This document shows, piece by piece, positions 60,998 to 64,000 of a stretch of DNA of 64,000 nucleotides. The stretch is from Paraburkholderia atlantica. GTDB taxonomy: Bacteria; Pseudomonadota; Gammaproteobacteria; Burkholderiales; Burkholderiaceae. Made by a program: the position numbers and the translations under genes. Location of the stretch: assembly GCF_009362785.1 (NCBI RefSeq), contig NZ_WHNQ01000004.1, forward strand, positions 186,001 to 250,000. Reading direction: 5' to 3'. How positions within the stretch are numbered: the first letter of the stretch is position 1; each line of letters starts with the position of its first letter. A model generated the notes under the pieces. It made no database searches and was not told the origin of the DNA. It worked only from the letters and a program-made list of their open reading frames with translations.

Positions 60998-61678
60998 TTA
61001 CTGTGCGGCCTTGAGCGTCCCTGCATCGACCTGCTCGACCAGGTGATTGACGGCCTCCTGGATCGCCAGATCGAGCACCTTGCCGTTCAGTGTGGAGTCG
61101 TAGCTGGCCGTGCCGCCGAAACCGATGACTTCACGGTTCGAAAGGCTGAACTCACCCGCGCCCTGGCTCGACGCCACGACTTCGGATGTCGTCGTATCGA
61201 CGACGTTCAGGCTGACCTTTGCATAGGCCACCTGACTCTTGCCCCGGCCGAGGATGCCAAACAGCTGCCGGTCGCCGACCTCCTTGCGGCCGAATTCCGT
61301 GACGTCCCCCGTGACGACGAAGCGCGCACCCTTGATCGACTGGTCCTTTTTGAGGAAGCCCGCTTCCTGGCGGATTTCGTCGAGGTTGTCGCGATCGAGC
61401 ACATTGAAGCGGCCGCTCTGCTGGAGAGACGTGATCAGAATGGTTTTGGCCTGACCACCGAGACGGTCGACACCGTCCGAGAAGATGCCGCTCATGTAGC
61501 TCGAACGGTTGTCGAACTTGCCGACTGCAATGCCGATGGGTTGGCCCACAGCCGGTTTCTGGGCGCTGGCGACGGGCGATACCGGTAGCGAGCGTGAGGA
61601 CTCGGTTGCACATCCGCCCAACGCCACGACAACGGCAATAGCCACGGTTCCCCGCGCATATGTTTTTGATATCTTCAT
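60998..61678 (-). CDS. CsgG-family lipoprotein
   Basis: A 226-residue lipoprotein, lipobox ALGGC (Cys near 23). IGIAVGKFDNRSSYMSGIFSDGVDRLGGQAKTILITSLQQSGRFNVLDR is the CsgG core; CsgG itself is a curli secretion pore, but shorter family members like this lack clear transmembrane strands and may be periplasmic. It starts the CsgG-DUF4810-DUF799 set and lies 58 bases past the TpsB-type gene, so it may be on the same transcript. Confidence 0.88.
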   Translation of the reverse strand: MKISKTYARGTVAIAVVVALGGCATESSRSLPVSPVASAQKPAVGQPIGIAVGKFDNRSSYMSGIFSDGVDRLGGQAKTILITSLQQSGRFNVLDRDNLDEIRQEAGFLKKDQSIKGARFVVTGDVTEFGRKEVGDRQLFGILGRGKSQVAYAKVSLNVVDTTTSEVVASSQGAGEFSLSNREVIGFGGTASYDSTLNGKVLDLAIQEAVNHLVEQVDAGTLKAAQ

Positions 61679-61736
61679 TTTGTTTTTCCTCTTTGTTGAA
61701 ACGACAGAAACCCCGATCGCGTCGGCGGGGAAAATT

Positions 61737-63497
61737 TCAGAATTGCGCGGTTACCTGAAAACCCAATACGACGCGTGCGGCATCGAATCCGGCCGGCATG
61801 TAGATCGGCGTGCCCGCGAACACGTCATAGCTGTATGCGCCGAGACGGGACGGCACAGAGCCTTTCACGCCAAACGCCGCGCCCGCGAGCTGCGTGCCCG
61901 CGAGGTTCGCCGCCGACGGTCCCCATAGGTGGCCATAGTCGAGACCGGCATACAGCACCTGTCCCGAAGCTCCAAGCGGATACTGAAGTTCATTGCGCCA
62001 GTAGAAGCCCTTTTCCGCCGCGAGCATCGTCTGGCCACTGAAGCCGCGCACCGTGTAGCGGCTGCCGATCGTCAGGTCGTCGATGTAGTTCAGCTCATCG
62101 TTGGTGAATTGGCCGTGTACGGTTCCCACGTAGCGAAGCAACTGGCCTGCCGCCTGGAACGGCACTGAGAGATTGGCGTCGAGCGTCGCCATGTGGAAGC
62201 GGTAGGTTGGGCCGCCCGGCGTGTCGGGCTGTGCGCCGAGCCAGCCGATCCCCTGACGGTAGGCGAGTGTTCCGTCGAACTGCGCCGCGCCGAAGTAATG
62301 CCGGTTAGTGAGACCCGCCTCGATGAAGGTGTTGTCGCGCTGCTGCTGCGGAATTTCGGTGCCCTCGATAAAGCTTGCCCCGAAGCGCTTGATCACTTGG
62401 AATTCGACACCCGATACATCGTTCTGGCTGCGGTGAAAGACACGTTCGAGCTTTAGACCGGCCGTCTGCGCATTGCCGCTTGCCACGAACGTGCCGTTGA
62501 CCGCCGCGATCTGCTGGTAGTAGGTGTTCGTGTAGCCATACAGCGTGCCGGTCCAGTAGCCCCACGGCACCGAATACGAAGCGTTCCAGCCGTGTGTGCC
62601 GAGGTCGTGATTGCTGAACTGCAAGTCCTGGTTGTAACCGGCCGAGAGAATGTCGTTCAGGGCGAGCAGGTTATATAGTCCAAGCGTCACATTGCCGATA
62701 TATCGGCCCGTTTCGTTCGTGCCCGAGTTGTCGGCCGACACGGCAAGCGACCATGGCTTGGAACGCTCGACGGCAATTGCCACGTCGCTTTCTCCGGGCG
62801 CGTCGCCGGGGACGATCTGCATGGTCGTGTCCTGATTGGGCACGCGCTTCATGTGCTCGAGTCCCTGTTCGAGGTCGCGAAGCTGGAGTAGATTGCCGTC
62901 GCGCGCCGGGAATGCTGTCTTCCAGGTGCCGCGCGTGGACGCGTCGGCGAACTTAAGATGACGGATGACGCCGGGCACTAGGGCGAGTTTTAGCATGCCC
63001 GTTGAAAGATCCTGCGTTGGCAGCATCACGCGCGTGGTGATGTAGCCGCGGCTCAGAATCTCTGCCTGCAGGCCCTTTGTGAGCACGTCGAGCCCCTTCT
63101 GGCCGACGCATCGGCCCTGGTAGTGATCGAGCCATTCGCGCGCGAAGGCGAAGCGGTCTCGCGGTAGCGCGGATGCGCCTTGCGAGCGGACTGGTTCCCG
63201 CAGCGTGGACGGCACGTCGAGCGCGAACGTATCGATGCGGAAACAGGGCGTTTCAGCTGGCAGTGCGGGCCTGCCTTCCCTCGCTGGTATCGTCGAGCGC
63301 ACTGTGGGCGCAGCAACGGCCGCCTCGCGCTGCTGGAGATCCCGCTGCTGCTGCAGTTGGCGGTTCAGCTCGGCGTTGGCGCGGCCTGCTGCGACTTCGA
63401 CAGGGGGGGTAATGGTCCGCTGCGCGTGAACAGCATCTTCCGCTAACGAGGCAGAGACTATCAACGGCAGAAGCGATAGCCTCTTGCTGATATTCAT
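61737..63497 (-). CDS. Two-partner secretion outer-membrane transporter (TpsB; FhaC/ShlB/BcpB type)
   Basis: A 586-residue protein that exports a large partner exoprotein across the outer membrane. A signal peptide (to about residue 25) is followed by a coiled Gln/Arg-rich segment (NRQLQQQRDLQQREAAV), the POTRA domains (about 85-240), and a 16-strand beta barrel ending in the aromatic VTAQF. The barrel lid motif VRGFSG is present (YTVRGFSGQTMLA). The partner TpsA gene is not inside the window; the small gene upstream is probably between the two. Burkholderia bcpAIOB contact-dependent-inhibition loci have this order. Confidence 0.92.
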   Translation of the reverse strand: MNISKRLSLLPLIVSASLAEDAVHAQRTITPPVEVAAGRANAELNRQLQQQRDLQQREAAVAAPTVRSTIPAREGRPALPAETPCFRIDTFALDVPSTLREPVRSQGASALPRDRFAFAREWLDHYQGRCVGQKGLDVLTKGLQAEILSRGYITTRVMLPTQDLSTGMLKLALVPGVIRHLKFADASTRGTWKTAFPARDGNLLQLRDLEQGLEHMKRVPNQDTTMQIVPGDAPGESDVAIAVERSKPWSLAVSADNSGTNETGRYIGNVTLGLYNLLALNDILSAGYNQDLQFSNHDLGTHGWNASYSVPWGYWTGTLYGYTNTYYQQIAAVNGTFVASGNAQTAGLKLERVFHRSQNDVSGVEFQVIKRFGASFIEGTEIPQQQRDNTFIEAGLTNRHYFGAAQFDGTLAYRQGIGWLGAQPDTPGGPTYRFHMATLDANLSVPFQAAGQLLRYVGTVHGQFTNDELNYIDDLTIGSRYTVRGFSGQTMLAAEKGFYWRNELQYPLGASGQVLYAGLDYGHLWGPSAANLAGTQLAGAAFGVKGSVPSRLGAYSYDVFAGTPIYMPAGFDAARVVLGFQVTAQF

Positions 63498-63587
63498 TCT
63501 TGTTCCAATTCATGAACTTGTTCCTCACGCGACGACGCGGGCGGATGAGGCTCACTGCCGCGTTGAACAACTATCCTTTCCAAGCTA

Positions 63588-64000
63588 CTACATCAGCGAA
63601 GCTGCAAGGACTGACGGAATGTCTTCCGTAGATTCGATTGACATGACTGGGTCGTCATAACCTTCGATGTTCTCGTTTAACCACTGTTCGGTAGCGCGCT
63701 TCACATGAAACTTAACAACAACGCTCAGCTCATCGGCGCTAACAATCGCAATCAATATCGGCCTTGGCGCCGACGTATTCCAGCCCATCAAAACCTGAAT
63801 GGCAAACTGTATTGCCTGCGCTAACGGCATCTTGTTCTCGTAGTCTTCGACGTGCACGGAGTTAACAAAACATTCATATGCGGTGCAATCGTAAAAGGTC
63901 GCTCTTCGCGCATCTTTTGCTAGCCCAAGAAGGGCTCGCAAAAGATAGCAGTCATCCCTCTGCTCAAATCCTAAATCTGCGATTGCCTTCAAAGATGGCT
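63588..64000 (-). CDS. Partial low-GC gene at window edge, candidate CDI immunity protein
   Basis: At least 134 residues, acidic, with no signal peptide (RATFYDCTAYECFVNSVHVEDYENKMPLAQAIQFAIQVLMGW in its middle). The frame has no ATG inside the window: it begins TTG at 63992 and stays open to the edge, so the start is probably outside. Composition is about 45-48% GC, much lower than its neighbours. Its position directly upstream of a TpsB gene fits a contact-dependent-inhibition immunity gene (CdiI/BcpI), a class that is diverse and low in GC. I recognise no specific family. Confidence 0.6.
   Translation of the reverse strand, partial: PSLKAIADLGFEQRDDCYLLRALLGLAKDARRATFYDCTAYECFVNSVHVEDYENKMPLAQAIQFAIQVLMGWNTSAPRPILIAIVSADELSVVVKFHVKRATEQWLNENIEGYDDPVMSIESTEDIPSVLAASLM

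Noticed and set aside
1-64000. Search by eye for tRNA, rRNA, CRISPR arrays and insertion sequences
   Set aside because: No cloverleaf-like tRNA, no rRNA segment, no regularly spaced repeats and no transposase or terminal inverted repeats were seen.

Overview
The window looks like a chromosomal segment of a Burkholderiaceae genome, most likely Paraburkholderia or Burkholderia. The evidence is a GC-rich backbone with dense bidirectional operons, flhDC master flagellar regulators, a llpE-ceoAB-opcM (bpeEF-oprC) type efflux operon with a divergent LysR gene, a DUF4148 protein and, at the right edge, a two-partner-secretion locus of the bcp type. I see no rRNA, tRNA, CRISPR array or insertion sequence. 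This is mostly metabolic and accessory gene space with many small catabolic cassettes, each next to its own regulator.

Layout. 1-1462: four small genes of unknown function, one of them DUF2322-like. 2223-12415: a carbohydrate island with a large unrecognised lipoprotein, then a minus-strand operon (ABC ATPase, GH42 beta-galactosidase, binding protein, two permeases) ending at a terminator at 4723, controlled by a divergent LacI-type gene with a perfect 16-bp palindrome between them. 12477-13685: an efflux-type MFS. 14135-18334: frcBCA sugar ABC importer plus a ROK-type regulator, with an inverted repeat ahead of frcB. 18340-21453: an unusually long class A penicillin-binding protein. 21762-25204: a LysR gene divergent from an L-2-keto-3-deoxyarabonate dehydratase-like gene, then an FAD amine/amino-acid oxidase.

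25310-31182 is a shikimate/quinate catabolic region: TetR regulator, ACS-family MFS, aroE, aroQ and a divergent two-domain quiC (3-dehydroshikimate dehydratase), with a 23-bp near-palindrome between aroQ and quiC. 32539-37118 is a trans-4-hydroxy-L-proline operon (epimerase plus three-subunit D-hydroxyproline dehydrogenase in tightly overlapping genes) with a PAS-AraC regulator. 37307-41223 holds a response regulator with a degenerate receiver domain and two MFS transporters. 41263-46351 has a six-gene minus-strand cluster (NTF2-like, membrane protein, FucU-like, VOC, DoxX, hypothetical), a HigBA-type toxin-antitoxin pair, an XRE regulator with two matching 17-bp operators, and a GNAT acetyltransferase.

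46352-48093 carries flhDC behind a long AT-richer leader with several GTTAC/GTAAC inverted repeats. It is followed by mntH, an SfnC-like flavin monooxygenase, and the llpE-ceoA-ceoB-opcM drug-efflux operon (57917 down to 50921, terminator at 50843) with divergent ceoR/bpeT. The LlpE protein has Asp in place of the usual nucleophilic Ser. 59308-61678 holds a DUF4148 protein, a possible 24-aa peptide, and a lipoprotein trio (CsgG-like, DUF4810, DUF799). 61737-64000 is a TpsB/BcpB-type outer-membrane transporter preceded by a low-GC partial gene at the window edge, which in position and composition resembles a contact-dependent-inhibition immunity gene; the large exoprotein gene would lie just outside.

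Starts were adjusted by eye using ribosome-binding sites and family lengths. Family names come from recognising motifs and remembered sequences, not from searches.
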